DNA of 64,000 nt from Nocardia sp. NBC_00403 (GCF_036046055.1 NZ_CP107939.1:4092001-4156000); one strand, 5' to 3'; numbered from the stretch's first letter, positions 8,890 through 18,358 are shown. Notes: generated from the sequence alone by a model not told the origin. Made by a program: numbers and translations.

Positions 8890-9678
8890 ATGCGCGCCTT
8901 CGAAGACACTCGACCGAACGGAATAGTCGAGCTGCTGCTGGGCGACCGCCACTCCCTGCCGCTGTCGGTCGTGTTGCATCTTGTCCCCGGCGCCCTGATC
9001 GTCGCCGCCTACCTGCTCATCGGCGAACCATTCGTCAAGGCCATCGGATATCCGACCCTCATGGGCTGGGCGATCGCCCTGTGCCTGGTTCTCATACCGA
9101 TCCTGTCGGGGCTGCTGTGGCTGGGCCGCAAGCACAGCGGCCGCTTCTCGCTACGAGGTGTGCTGTACTACACCGACAAGCCGCTCTCGCGCGGGAAGCT
9201 GGTGGCGATGGTTATCGCGCTCATCGTGTGGATGATGGTGCTGAGCTTCGCGACGGCACCGATGAACCGCTTCTTCCTCGAAAACTTCTTCACATGGGTC
9301 CCGTACACGGACGACGCCGGCAGCTTCACCAAATTCCTCGACGGATACTCGCACTCGGTCATGCTCACCACGATGGTGATATGCCTGCCGCTGACCGGGA
9401 TCTCCCTCCCGCTCATCGAGGAGCTGTACTTCCGCGGCTTCCTGCTGCCCCGCATCGCCCACCTCGGCGATTGGGCACCGGTGGTCAGCACGGTCTTGTT
9501 CTCGCTGTACCACTTCTGGTCGCCGTGGGTGTTCGTGTCGCGGGTGATCTTCATGTTCCCGGGGTTCTGGTTGACCTGGCGGGAGAAGGACATCCGGCCG
9601 GCCATCGGGATGCACGTCGGCGTGACCTCGATCCTGGCGACGCTCGGCACCATCGCCGTTGCGCTGAACCTCATCTGA
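8890..9678 (+). CDS. CPBP family intramembrane metalloprotease
   Basis: The 262-residue membrane protein has about eight helices and the Abi/CPBP signature: EELYFRGFLLPRI carries the catalytic Glu-Glu-x-x-x-Arg motif, LFSLYHFWSPW carries the first histidine region, and GMHVGVTSI the second. Bacterial members are linked to bacteriocin self-immunity, prenyl-protein-like processing or regulated proteolysis. The start is ATG 8890; the frame is open back to a stop near 8831 but has no better start. It is separated by about 120 bp from the serine hydrolase and may share its transcript. Confidence 0.85.
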   Translation: MRAFEDTRPNGIVELLLGDRHSLPLSVVLHLVPGALIVAAYLLIGEPFVKAIGYPTLMGWAIALCLVLIPILSGLLWLGRKHSGRFSLRGVLYYTDKPLSRGKLVAMVIALIVWMMVLSFATAPMNRFFLENFFTWVPYTDDAGSFTKFLDGYSHSVMLTTMVICLPLTGISLPLIEELYFRGFLLPRIAHLGDWAPVVSTVLFSLYHFWSPWVFVSRVIFMFPGFWLTWREKDIRPAIGMHVGVTSILATLGTIAVALNLI

Positions 9679-9833
9679 GACTCGGCAGGTCGCCATCTGC
9701 TGTATGAGGACACGGCGTCGTTTCCAGACGCCTTACGACCGCGAACAGGCCGCCTGGACGCGGTTGGCGAGCACCATCGGAGTCGGTGTCAGCGTGGGCA
9801 CCCTGGGCGCAGCATACGCGGACCGAACTGGGT

Positions 9834-10112
9834 CTAGGCCAGGGGCAGGGCGACGATCGTGATCGAGAAGACCACACCGACGACAGTGATGATCGCCGCG
9901 GCGATGGCGGTGAGGATCTGCCGGGCCGCGTCGGGTGTGCCGCCGATGATCCAGGACGGGATGGTGAGGGTGCCTCGGTAGACGGCGCGGTCGAGCGCAT
10001 AGGTGACCGAGAAAAGGGCAACGGCTGCAAGCACTTCCAACGTGGGGATGAACCACAGAGTGGTGCGCAGCGCCTCGCGCCGGCGGTCGGATTCGAGAAA
10101 TACGCCGGGCAT
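9834..10112 (-). pseudogene. DUF2254 membrane protein, N-terminal fragment
   Basis: The first 90 residues match the start of DUF2254 predicted membrane proteins: LRTTLWFIPTLEVLAAVALF (helix 1), ARQILTAIAAAIITVVGVVFSITIVAL (helix 2 with the conserved VVFSIT). The family normally has 400 or more residues with four helices and a C-terminal soluble part. Here a stop follows IVALPLA directly, and the downstream 160 bp have no matching continuation in any frame. The ATG at 10112 has GGAG eight bases upstream. This is a truncated, presumably dead gene. Confidence 0.75.
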
Positions 10113-10144
10113 GACATCTCCAGCGGGTGTCGCCGACGACGAAA

Positions 10145-10182
10145 CGGCCCGGCCCGGCAATACGAATTGCCGGGCCGGGCCG
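10145..10182. terminator. Perfect 17-bp hairpin
   Basis: CGGCCCGGCCCGGCAAT is followed by the loop ACGA and its exact complement. It lies just after the KdpC stop on the minus strand and just before the DUF2254 fragment, so it probably ends the kdp transcript. There is no real T-run, as is common in high-GC actinobacteria. Confidence 0.7.
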
Positions 10183-10201
10183 TTCGATCGGCTGCGGATG
10201 A

Positions 10202-10333
10202 CTAACCGCGGAACGGGTACTTGCTGTCGAGTTCGATGTTCAGTTCGACCACGTTGACACAGGGTTCACCGAGGAAGCCGAGGGTCCGGCCATCGGTGTG
10301 GGCGTCGACCAGCGCACGTCGCACCCTAGGCAT
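10202..10333 (-). pseudogene. kdpC: KdpC C-terminal remnant
   Basis: The 43 residues VRRALVDAHTDGRTLGFLGE, then VNVVELNIELD, match the C-terminal end of KdpC, the small membrane-anchored subunit of the high-affinity K+-ATPase KdpFABC. About 150 N-terminal residues, including the membrane anchor, are missing; sequence upstream of 10333 does not continue the frame. kdpA, kdpB and kdpDE are absent from the window. It is a deletion remnant and shows that a K+-ATPase operon once stood here beside the two K+ permeases. Confidence 0.75.
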
Positions 10334-10505
10334 TTGATCACTGAATCGGGCATGGGGTACCGCTTCGAGGAGTAGCGGTCGACCGCCGGAGGTGCCGCGC
10401 GGGTCAGAGTCGAAAGATGCTGTGTGCCAATAGAACCGGATGCGACTCTGCGTAACGGAGCGATCACGCGTCGCGATCCCGTCGAGGGTGTATTGCGTAC
10501 GGAAG

Positions 10506-10841
10506 CTACCGATCGCGAGCGTGATCGGTGTGCTCGTACAACGCTGTCCATACGCTCAGGTTTGACAGTAATTCGACGGCCCGCACGCCACGGTCTGTCA
10601 ACCGGATGATGTCGGTCGCTGGGATGGTCCCGTCCCAGCTGCCTCGGCAATCGTTGGTGACCAGCCCGTGTGAAGCTACGACTCGCAGTGTTTGCGCCAG
10701 CGCGCGGTGACGACCTGCGGTGATCGCGGTGAGCTCCGCGGCGGTGTGCGGCCGGTTGGACAGGGCATCGAGAATTTCGACGATATACCGGTGGCTCACC
10801 AGCTCACGCAGGCTCGCAAGATCATAGGGTAGGTCGTTCAT
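10506..10841 (-). CDS. Winged-helix transcriptional regulator (HxlR-like)
   Basis: The 111-residue protein has the layout of a small winged helix-turn-helix regulator: REL.SHRYIVEILDALSNRP (helix 1), TAAELTAITAGRHRALAQTL (helix-turn-helix), VVASHGLVTNDC (wing), and DIIRLTDRGVRAVELLSNLS (C-terminal helix). HxlR or ArsR-type proteins fit best; there is no metal-binding cysteine pair. It is divergent from the KimA-like permease with 171 bp between starts, so it may control that gene. The start ATG 10841 lacks a strong Shine-Dalgarno sequence. Between 10334 and 10505, on the 3' side, I see nothing. Confidence 0.65.
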   Translation of the reverse strand: MNDLPYDLASLRELVSHRYIVEILDALSNRPHTAAELTAITAGRHRALAQTLRVVASHGLVTNDCRGSWDGTIPATDIIRLTDRGVRAVELLSNLSVWTALYEHTDHARDR

Positions 10842-11012
10842 CGCGGCGGCTACCTTCTCGGTGGTGCTGAATCCGAGTAAGGACGATAGCGACCTATTCG
10901 CTAATCGCCCGCCGCCTTGACGTGATCTTGTAGCTTGCCGTTGGTTTTTTTACGGAATCTCTACAGCTCGAGCAGGGTCGAATTCCGCTAGCCGGACTTA
11001 GGCTGGCTCATC

Positions 11013-13022
11013 GTGGTTTCACCGGTCGACGTGGTTAAGCGTCTTGTTGTCGGGCGCCCGTTTCGCAGTGACCGGCTCGGGGAGACGTTGCTGCCGAAGC
11101 GACTGGCGCTGCCTATCTTTGCCAGTGACCCTTTGTCATCGGTGGCGTATGCGACACAGGAAATTCTGCTCATCCTCACGCTGGGTGGGCTCGCCTATAT
11201 CCATCTGGCGCCTTGGGTCGCCGGCGCGGTAGTTGTTCTGCTCGCTGTCGTCGCGTTGTCCTACCGGCAAGTTGTGCAGGCTTATCCGTCCGGCGGGGGC
11301 TCGTATGAGGTGGTCGCGAAGAACCTGGGACCGCTACCCGGCTTGGTGGTGGCTGCGGCGTTGCTGGTCGACTATGTGATGACGGTAGCGGTGTCGGTAG
11401 CTGCAGGGGTGGACAACATCATTTCCGCGGTGCCCGACCTGAATGCGCACCGAGTCGCGATCAATATCGGATTCATCGCGTTGCTGACCGCCATGAATCT
11501 GCGCGGTGTGCGGGAGTCGGGTCGCGCATTCGCCGTGCCGACGTATGCGTTCGTCGCCGGGGTCACGCTCATGGTGGTCGTCGGTCTCGGCAAGGCGCTG
11601 TTCGGGGACGCGCCGGTCGCCGAAAGCGCGCATTACGAGATCCATGCCGAGCAGGTCGGCCTCAGCGGCGCGGCGGTGGCGTTTCTGGTGCTGCGGGCGT
11701 TCTCCTCCGGATGCACCGCATTGACCGGCGCCGAGGCGATCTCCAACGGTGTTCCCGCGTTTCGTAAACCCAAGGCACTCAACGCGGCCCGCACGATGTC
11801 GGCAATGGGCATCATCGCGATCGCGATGTTCACCGGCGTAACCGCCCTGGCCATGATCTCCCACACCCGTGTCGCGGAAAACGCATGCGATCTGATCGGC
11901 TTTCCCGGTGACTGCCACACCGATCCGCAGCGCACCGTGATCGCGCAGATCGCGGTGGCGGTGTTCGGCGGCAACAGCATCGCCTTCTACTACCTCATGG
12001 TGATGACCGCGCTGATCCTGATTCTGGCGGCGAACACCGCCTACAACGGGTTCCCGCTGCTCAATTCGATTCTGGCGCAAGATCGGTACATGCCGCGCCA
12101 GCTACACACCCGCGGCGATCGACTGGCCTTCTCGAACGGCATCATCCTGCTCGCTGTCGTCGCGGGCACGCTGATCTATGCGTTCGACGGTTCGGCGACC
12201 AGGTTGATCCAGCTCTACATCGTCGGCGTCTTCGCATCGTTCACGCTGTGCCAAGCGGGCATGGTCCGACATTGGAACCGCGAACTGGCCGACGCCACCA
12301 CCCCTGCCGACCGGATCCGCATCCATCGCGGGAGGGCGATCAACGCGTTCGGCGCCAGCTTCACCGGTGTCGTCCTTCTCGTGGTCATGGTCACCAAGTT
12401 CACCCATGGCGCGTATCTCGTCGTGATCGCAATCCCGGTCCTGGTTGTGCTCATGTATCTGATCCACCGCCACTACACGGCAATTCGCGCCGAACTCCAC
12501 ATCGATGACGACGACGAGGAAACACTGCCACCCCGGGTGCACGCAGTCGTATTGGTGTCGGGCTGGACCAAGGCGAGCAGGCGCGCTGTGCAGTTCGCGC
12601 GAGCGACTCGGCCGGACACTCTCACCGCGATCACCGCCAACGTCGATGACACCGAAACCCGCCTGCTGAGCCAGGATTGGGAGCGCCACAGCGTGAGTAT
12701 TCCGCTGATCGTGGTCGAATCCCCTTATCGCGAGATCACACGTCCGGTCCTCGACTACACGAAACGCTTGCGTAAGGCGGGACCCCGCGATGTCATCAGC
12801 GTCTTTATCCCGGAATATGTTGTCGGCCGATGGTGGGAGAACCTACTGCACAACCAGAGCTCGCTCCGGTTGAAAGCGCGGCTGCTGTTCGAACCGGGCG
12901 TGATGGTGACCAGCGTGCCGTGGCAGCTGCAGTCGTCGAACCGGCGAGATCTGTCGCGCGAAGACCACCGGCCCGGCGAAATACGTAGAGGCATAACGGG
13001 TTCGAATAAAGGTGGAAAATAG
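11013..13022 (+). CDS. APC-superfamily potassium permease (KimA-like)
   Basis: The 669-residue protein has about twelve helices in the first 480 residues. LPIFASDPLSSVAYATQEIL and AYPSGGGSYEVVAKNLGPLPG match the conserved first and third helix regions of KimA/YdaO, and AFSSGCTALTGAEAISNGVPAF the helix-6 region. A soluble C-terminal domain of about 170 residues (VHAVVLVSGWTKASRRAV onward) matches the UspA-like regulatory domain that binds c-di-AMP in KimA. The likely role is proton-coupled high-affinity K+ import. I see no c-di-AMP riboswitch upstream. The last 20 residues (RRGITGSNKGGK) are atypical and abut a CorA fragment, so the tail may be altered by the deletion that fused them. Confidence 0.82.
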   Translation: MVSPVDVVKRLVVGRPFRSDRLGETLLPKRLALPIFASDPLSSVAYATQEILLILTLGGLAYIHLAPWVAGAVVVLLAVVALSYRQVVQAYPSGGGSYEVVAKNLGPLPGLVVAAALLVDYVMTVAVSVAAGVDNIISAVPDLNAHRVAINIGFIALLTAMNLRGVRESGRAFAVPTYAFVAGVTLMVVVGLGKALFGDAPVAESAHYEIHAEQVGLSGAAVAFLVLRAFSSGCTALTGAEAISNGVPAFRKPKALNAARTMSAMGIIAIAMFTGVTALAMISHTRVAENACDLIGFPGDCHTDPQRTVIAQIAVAVFGGNSIAFYYLMVMTALILILAANTAYNGFPLLNSILAQDRYMPRQLHTRGDRLAFSNGIILLAVVAGTLIYAFDGSATRLIQLYIVGVFASFTLCQAGMVRHWNRELADATTPADRIRIHRGRAINAFGASFTGVVLLVVMVTKFTHGAYLVVIAIPVLVVLMYLIHRHYTAIRAELHIDDDDEETLPPRVHAVVLVSGWTKASRRAVQFARATRPDTLTAITANVDDTETRLLSQDWERHSVSIPLIVVESPYREITRPVLDYTKRLRKAGPRDVISVFIPEYVVGRWWENLLHNQSSLRLKARLLFEPGVMVTSVPWQLQSSNRRDLSREDHRPGEIRRGITGSNKGGK

Positions 13023-13282
13023 CCGAATCTCTGCGTGATCTGGTCACGACAATCCGGGAGACGCAGCTGACTCTGCAGGGCAACCGGCTCAACGCGATCA
13101 TGAAGAAGGTCACCAGTTGGGCTGCGATCATCGCTGTACCCACCGCGATCACCGGCTTTTACGGCCAGAACGTGCCCTATCCCGGATTCGAGCATGCCTG
13201 GGGATTTTGGGCGTCCACAATTGCCATCGTCGTCATCTCCGGCACCTTGTATTGGATGTTCAAGCTCCGCGACTGGCTCTGA
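13022..13282 (+). pseudogene. CorA-family Mg2+/Co2+ channel, C-terminal remnant
   Basis: In frame from 13022, AESLRDLVTTIRETQL and LQGNRLNAIMKKVTSW are the long stalk helix end of CorA, AAIIAVPTAITGFYGQNVPY is helix 1 with a YGxN loop variant (Q in place of M in GMN), and STIAIVVISGTLYWMFKLRDW is helix 2. About 85 of 330-370 residues remain; an in-frame stop sits just upstream. The piece directly abuts the KimA-like gene, suggesting a deletion removed the N-terminal domain. Confidence 0.8.
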
Positions 13283-13399
13283 CACAACGCACTTCCGGCC
13301 TGCCGTGCGAGCGCGCCGTGCCCCCGGGCTCGCGAGCCGAGGTAGGAAAAGGGGCGATCTGCCCGTTCGCTACACATCCAAGAGGTGACTTCGCGGCGG

Positions 13400-13933
13400 C
13401 TAGGGGGAGAGGTCGATGGTCAGCGTGGCTAGTTCGAGTGCGATGGCGCACGGGTCCGGTGCCGGGGTGTGGGAGGGGTTTTGGACTCGCCAGGTGATCG
13501 TCCCGTTGAGTGCCGCGGAGACTTGGCAGTATCCGAGATCGCGAGGGTCTCGTACATAGATTCCGGTGGCGGTGATGGTGGTCCCGAGCGCTTCCCTGGT
13601 GACCGTCAGGTGCTCGGTGTCGTAGCCGTCTTCGCGGGCGCGATCCCATATCTGTTGCAGTGAGTCGTGTTCGGTGAAGGTGAAGGTGAGATCTGTTTCC
13701 ACGCCGGCGCGTTCGGCCTGCCATGTGCACACGGGAGGTGTGGTGTGCGCGGTGAGGGTATCGGCGTGGACGGCTTGCTGGATTTGCTCGTTGGTGAGCG
13801 GTTCGCACTGGGGCAGCGGGTTGACCTCGGCTGCGGATACCGCTTTCGGCGCGGGGTCCGACGAGCATCCCGTCAGTAACGCGGCCACTGCGATGACGGC
13901 CACTCCAGCGTCGCGTGGTGAGAAGGCTGTCAC
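13400..13933 (-). CDS. DUF3558 lipoprotein
   Basis: The 177-residue protein begins with a signal peptide and lipobox (VAVIAVAALLTGCSS) and continues with the DUF3558 pattern: CEPLTNEQIQQAV near residue 45, CTWQAERAG around residue 70, and Cys residues in DLGYCQVSA and PDPCAIA that probably pair. These lipoproteins are abundant in Nocardia, Mycobacterium and Streptomyces; several are called LppX-like or sporulation lipoproteins but their functions are largely unknown. It is convergent with the CorA remnant and divergent from kup, about 150 bp away. Confidence 0.8.
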   Translation of the reverse strand: MTAFSPRDAGVAVIAVAALLTGCSSDPAPKAVSAAEVNPLPQCEPLTNEQIQQAVHADTLTAHTTPPVCTWQAERAGVETDLTFTFTEHDSLQQIWDRAREDGYDTEHLTVTREALGTTITATGIYVRDPRDLGYCQVSAALNGTITWRVQNPSHTPAPDPCAIALELATLTIDLSP

Positions 13934-14080
13934 GGTCCCTCCGTTCGCCTCGAGTCAGTCGAATTCGAATGCTCCGGACAGGCTATCGTCAGCGGTACAC
14001 GTCGCGCCTCTGTTGATACCCCGCCCTACTGGTTAACCGCGGCACGATATGGTGCGGAGCCTGCAGACGAGGAGCGCACA

Positions 14081-16018
14081 ATGAATATCGACGCAGAAGT
14101 CGGTCCGTCGACTCACATCACCGGCGGCGGAACCGTCCGGGCGGCGGTCATCGTCGGCGCGCTCGGGGTGGTGTTCGGCGACATCGGGACCAGCCCCATC
14201 TACACCATTCAGACGGTCTTCAACCCTGACGATCCACATCCGGTGCCGATCAGCACCGACAACGTGTACGGCGTCGTGTCGCTGATCTTCTGGTCGGTGA
14301 TGATCATCGTCACGCTGACCTATATCTCGCTGGTGATGCGCGCCGATAACGACGGCGAGGGCGGCATCATGGCGCTGATCACCTTGCTGCGGCAGTTGGG
14401 CGGGACACGCGGGCGGCGTGCCGCCGCGATGCTTGCCGGACTCGGGATCTTCGGTGCCGCACTATTTTTCGGCGACAGCATGATCACGCCCGCGATTTCG
14501 GTGCTGTCAGCGGTGGAAGGCTTGAAGATCGTCTCGCCGGGGTTCGAAAATCTGATCATTCCGATCACGGTGGTGATCATCGTCGCGCTGTTCTCGGTAC
14601 AGCGCCACGGCACAGCCGCGGTCGGTCGGCTATTCGGCCCCGTGATGATTCTTTGGTTCGTCACGATCGGTGCTTTGGGTGTGTCCGGTATCGCCCGGCA
14701 CCCGGAGATCCTGAAGGCACTGTCGCCGACCTACGCGCTGGGCTTCATGTTCGGGCACTTCGGAATTGCGTTCTTCGCGCTGGCCGCGGTCGTACTGGCA
14801 GTTACCGGTGCGGAGGCGCTGTATGCCGATATGGGCCATTTCGGCAGGAAAGCGATCACCCGCGGCTGGCTCGGGCTTGTGCTGCCGGCGTGCGCGCTGA
14901 GCTACCTCGGTCAGGGTGCGCTGCTTCTCGGTGATCAGACTGCGGTGAGTAGTCCATTCTTTCTGCTCGCTCCCGGCTGGGCGCGGTTGCCGTTGGTGCT
15001 GTTGGCGACGGCCGCGACAGTGATCGCTTCGCAGGCAGTGATTACCGGAGCGTTCTCGGTGGCGTCGCAGGCGGCCCAGCTCGGTTACCTGCCGAGATTG
15101 CGTGTCGAGCACACGTCGGAGTCGACGATCGGGCAGATCTACGTTCCGTGGATCAACTGGATGCTGATGGTGTCGGTGCTCACGCTGGTTTTCGCCTTCC
15201 AAACCTCGGCGGCCCTGGCGTTCGCGTTCGGTATGGCGGTGACCGCGACGATCACCATCACGACGTTGCTGTTCTTCTACGTCGCCCGAACCAAGTGGGG
15301 CACTCCGCTGTGGCTGGTCCTACTCGGCGCCATCCCCTTGCTGACGGTCGACGCGATGTTCTTGGCGGCGAACCTCACCAAACTGGTGCATGGGGCATGG
15401 CTGCCGTTGTTGATCGGGCTCACCGCGTTCACCGTGATGATCACTTGGGCGCGCGGGCGCGAAATCGTCACTAGCGCAAGGGAACAGGTCGAAGGACCAC
15501 TGCGCTCATTCATCGACCAGTTGCCGCGCTATGAGCCACCGCTGGTGCGGATTCCCGGCACCGCGGTATTCCTCAACCGCGGCAAAGAGACCACACCGCT
15601 GGCGATGCGGGCCAATGTCGAACACAATCGCGTGCTGCACGAACACGTGGTGATCCTGGCGATCGACACGCTGCCGGTGCCGCGTGTGCCGGATGCGGAA
15701 CGGACGGAGATCGATGCACTCGGCTACGGCGAAGACGGAATCATCCACGTGACAGCGCATTTCGGATACATGGAAACCCCGAATGTTCCGCACGCGCTAC
15801 GTCTGCTCGATCCCACGAAAACCGAAGGGCCGATATCGGTCGACGGCGCTTCCTATTTCCTGTCGAAGATCGAGCTCAAAAAAGGCCCGGCCCACACGAT
15901 GGCGCCATGGCGCAAACGCCTGTTCATTGCCACCTCCTACATCACTGCCGATGCTGCGGAGTACTTCGGCCTGCCCGGCGAGCGGACCGTGATCATGGGT
16001 TCGCAGGTCGAGGTGTAG
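14081..16018 (+). CDS. kup: Potassium uptake protein Kup
   Basis: The 645-residue protein is a KUP/HAK/KT transporter. GALGVVFGDIGTSPIYTIQT is the signature first helix, LIFWSVMIIVTLTYISLVMRADNDGEGG (in two parts) covers helix 2 and the conserved ADNDGEGG loop, and FFGDSMITPAISVLSAVEGL is the next conserved helix. About twelve helices are followed by a cytoplasmic C-terminal domain of about 160 residues, normal for the family. It imports K+ with protons at low affinity. The start ATG 14081 follows GAGGAGCGCACA. Together with the KimA-like permease it suggests a K+-uptake neighbourhood. Confidence 0.93.
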   Translation: MNIDAEVGPSTHITGGGTVRAAVIVGALGVVFGDIGTSPIYTIQTVFNPDDPHPVPISTDNVYGVVSLIFWSVMIIVTLTYISLVMRADNDGEGGIMALITLLRQLGGTRGRRAAAMLAGLGIFGAALFFGDSMITPAISVLSAVEGLKIVSPGFENLIIPITVVIIVALFSVQRHGTAAVGRLFGPVMILWFVTIGALGVSGIARHPEILKALSPTYALGFMFGHFGIAFFALAAVVLAVTGAEALYADMGHFGRKAITRGWLGLVLPACALSYLGQGALLLGDQTAVSSPFFLLAPGWARLPLVLLATAATVIASQAVITGAFSVASQAAQLGYLPRLRVEHTSESTIGQIYVPWINWMLMVSVLTLVFAFQTSAALAFAFGMAVTATITITTLLFFYVARTKWGTPLWLVLLGAIPLLTVDAMFLAANLTKLVHGAWLPLLIGLTAFTVMITWARGREIVTSAREQVEGPLRSFIDQLPRYEPPLVRIPGTAVFLNRGKETTPLAMRANVEHNRVLHEHVVILAIDTLPVPRVPDAERTEIDALGYGEDGIIHVTAHFGYMETPNVPHALRLLDPTKTEGPISVDGASYFLSKIELKKGPAHTMAPWRKRLFIATSYITADAAEYFGLPGERTVIMGSQVEV

Positions 16019-16619
16019 GACAAGGGATTCCGCCCACCGGCTGGACAGCAAGTGGGCAGGGACATTGCTGCGCAGGCTCGACCCCGGGACAGTGTGGCAC
16101 ACTCGGGGGTCGATGACGTTCCTCGACCACGACGTCGACATCCAGCGAATCATCGACTCTGCCAACGCAATCAGATCATTGAACGCCCGCTCCGGGTGTG
16201 TGCCGAAGCCGAAAAGCTCCAGGGCGGACGGCATCCGCTCGATGCGGTGCCGGGCAACATCGATGACCCGGCGCGAGCCGCAGCGAGGCTCGAAGGTTGC
16301 GGTCACACCGCGATATTGAGCCCATCGCGTGTCTCGACGACCAGCGCTCGCGCCCGATTTGACGGATCCTTTGCGGTGTTGCCAGCATGCTCCCGATATC
16401 GAGAAAACGAGCTCTGTCGGCACGCCGACGTGTGTCATTGCTGAAGGCGAGTGCCGGGACGGCGCCGGGCGCCTACGCCGAGGGCGTAGCAGCCGGGGCA
16501 CCCAATGCTTGGGCACCACGGCCGACGGTGAGTGCGATGCCGAGCCAGTGATCGTGCACCAACAGCAAGCGTCGGTGACCTGCGAGGTGATCGAGCCACC
16601 GACAGACAGGACGGACAAA
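16019..16619. other. Gene-poor stretch after kup
   Basis: No intact gene is recognised. On the minus strand, HRRLLLVHDHWLGIALTVG near 16570 faintly resembles the start of a response-regulator receiver, but no continuous domain follows. I would leave this unannotated. Confidence 0.35.
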
Positions 16620-16931
16620 TGGGCTGTCCGGACCCGCGAACGCTACAACGCCGTCCACGCGCTGCTCGGCGGCGGCGTGAGCATCCGAGCCATCGGCGCC
16701 CAGCTCGATCTTGCTCGAGGAACCGTGCGACGTTTCGCCCGTGCCGCGAGCGCCGACGAGCTACTGGTCAACAACGGCACCGGTCGCCGCGCGAGTCTGC
16801 TCGATGAGTTCAAGCCCTACCTGCATCAGCGATGGAATGAGGGCTGCGCCAACGCAACTCAGCTGTTCGGTGAAATCCAGGAACTCGGCTACCGCGGAGG
16901 CAGGAAGATCCTGCTCAACTACCTGCACCAA
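16620..16931 (+). pseudogene. ISL3-family transposase fragment
   Basis: About 104 residues match the middle of ISL3-family transposases: TRERYNAVHALL, SIRAIGAQLDLARGTVRRFA (helix-turn-helix), SLLDEFKPYLHQRWNEGC, and LFGEIQELGYRGG. Neither the zinc-ribbon N-terminus nor the catalytic DDE part is present, and flanking frames do not continue it. It is an IS remnant. Confidence 0.7.
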
Positions 16932-17599
16932 AGTGCGCGGTGTGATCCACGCGAAGGTCGCACCGCGGGCGGCGCGCCAGGTCCTGCCGAAGTTGTTCGG
17001 ATTGCGCACCGTGCCGACCCGTGACGGGAACAGCAACCCCATCGGATTCGGCTGTCCCGACGTCTACAGATGCTCTCTGTGAGTTGTTCCCGGTGATCAC
17101 GCATGGCCTCGGCGAGCCGGTTTCGCGCCTCGTCGGCGCTGACGCCCATTCGTTCCAGTTGTGTCCCTCCTGAGGCTCCGTAGAAGTAGACGGTCGTGAC
17201 TGCTGCACTGGAAAGGCTTGATCTCCTTGTGGAACACCCCAATGGCGCAACGCGTTCAAACATCGGGCCGAGAAGTTCCACAGATGGCGGCGGGAGCACG
17301 AGTACGTCGCCGGTGTAGATGAGAACACCGGGACTGTACGCCATGTCCGTCACCATCAGGGCAAGGTGACGGGCAAGAGATATGCCGCGTATGGCACGCG
17401 GTACACGGGTGCCGGCGGCAAGCCACCGAGAGGTGGCTGTGCGTTGGCAGCACCCTGCGCGGGCATTGGATCGGGTATCCAGCTCGCCGCGGCACGACGA
17501 GACCCACTGGGCCGGTCTTGCCCGTGAATCTTTACGGTTGGACGATGCTGCAGGGAAATGTCCCGGTTGACCTGCGCGCGTAACAAGGAGTGAATCAAC
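16932..17599. other. Stretch without a recognised gene
   Basis: On the minus strand a fragment (TGDVLVLPPPSVELLG, then LERMGVSADEARNRLAEAM) has protein-like composition at about 17100-17330, but it has no start, no good ribosome binding site and no family that I recognise. The last 100 bp presumably hold the promoter of the PaaX-type gene. Confidence 0.35.
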
Positions 17600-18358
17600 G
17601 TGGACGACGCGATCGACTCTGCGCCGCTCGACCTGGAAGCTCATCTACCGCGACTGACCGCTCGCGGGGTGATTCTCAGTCTCCTCGTGAGCAATCACCC
17701 GACGCAGCCGACGCCGGCGCAGGTTGTCCGTGCGGCGGGAGTATTCGGTATCAAGGAATCTGCAGCGCGAGTTGCGTTGAGTCGGATGGCTTCTGGTGAC
17801 GATCTCGTGCGTACACCCGATGGGTTCCGGCTGAGCGAACGGCTGCTCGAACGCCGTCAGCGTGTGCTGCACGAGGTCGAGCAGGAGACACGACCGTGGA
17901 ACGGCGAGTGGGAGATCGTCGTCGTCACCGGGACCGGCCGCGATCCCGGCGACCGTGCCTCCCTGCGCACGCGACTGTCTCGGCTTCGGCTGGCCGAACT
18001 GCGTGAGGGGGTCTGGCTGCGCCCGGCCAACCTGATGCGATCACTCGACCTCGGCGCCGAACCGGTGGAAGTGCTGGCGGGAAGACCGGTGCGCGACGCT
18101 GGTGAACTTCTCGGATCGTTGTGGAATCTCCAGGCCTGGGAGGGGGAGTCCCAGCGGTTGCTCGCGCTGATGAATCTAGCCGAGAGCACGGTGGACCGTT
18201 TCACGGTCGCAACCGCGGTTGTTCGACACCTTCTCACGGATCCTGTTTTACCGCAGGAACTTCGACCGGATCCGTGGACGGCTGACCGTGTTCACGCGGC
18301 ATGGGTCGCGTATCAGGAAGAGTTCGTGTCGATCCCTGAGGTCGGCCACACGAGCTGA
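17600..18358 (+). CDS. PaaX family transcriptional regulator
   Basis: The 252-residue protein has the PaaX layout: an N-terminal winged helix (LTARGVILSLLVSN, VVRAAGVFGIKESAARVALSRM), the central domain beginning WNGEWEIVVV with LRLAELREGVWLRPANL, and the C-terminal domain VRHLLTDPVLPQELRPDPW. PaaX repressors respond to aryl- or acyl-CoA thioesters, and this one sits directly before an acyl-CoA dehydrogenase and an acyl-CoA ligase on the same strand, so an acyl-CoA effector is likely. Start GTG 17600 follows AAGGAG at a good distance. A 7-bp inverted repeat just downstream, over the next promoter, is the likely operator. Confidence 0.88.
   Translation: MDDAIDSAPLDLEAHLPRLTARGVILSLLVSNHPTQPTPAQVVRAAGVFGIKESAARVALSRMASGDDLVRTPDGFRLSERLLERRQRVLHEVEQETRPWNGEWEIVVVTGTGRDPGDRASLRTRLSRLRLAELREGVWLRPANLMRSLDLGAEPVEVLAGRPVRDAGELLGSLWNLQAWEGESQRLLALMNLAESTVDRFTVATAVVRHLLTDPVLPQELRPDPWTADRVHAAWVAYQEEFVSIPEVGHTS

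Noticed and set aside
8765..8929. A 54-codon ORF (with RSTLYKHVP) overlapping the hydrolase stop
   Set aside because: The piece resembles a helix-turn-helix end, but the frame continues through the CPBP gene start and no domain follows.
10842..11012. A c-di-AMP (ydaO) riboswitch before the KimA-like gene
   Set aside because: The conserved riboswitch core is not visible in the 171 bp; a covariance search would be decisive.
16473..16658. A response-regulator start on the minus strand (LLLVHDHWLGIALTVG)
   Set aside because: Only about 20 residues resemble a receiver domain, and the phosphorylation-site Asp region does not follow.
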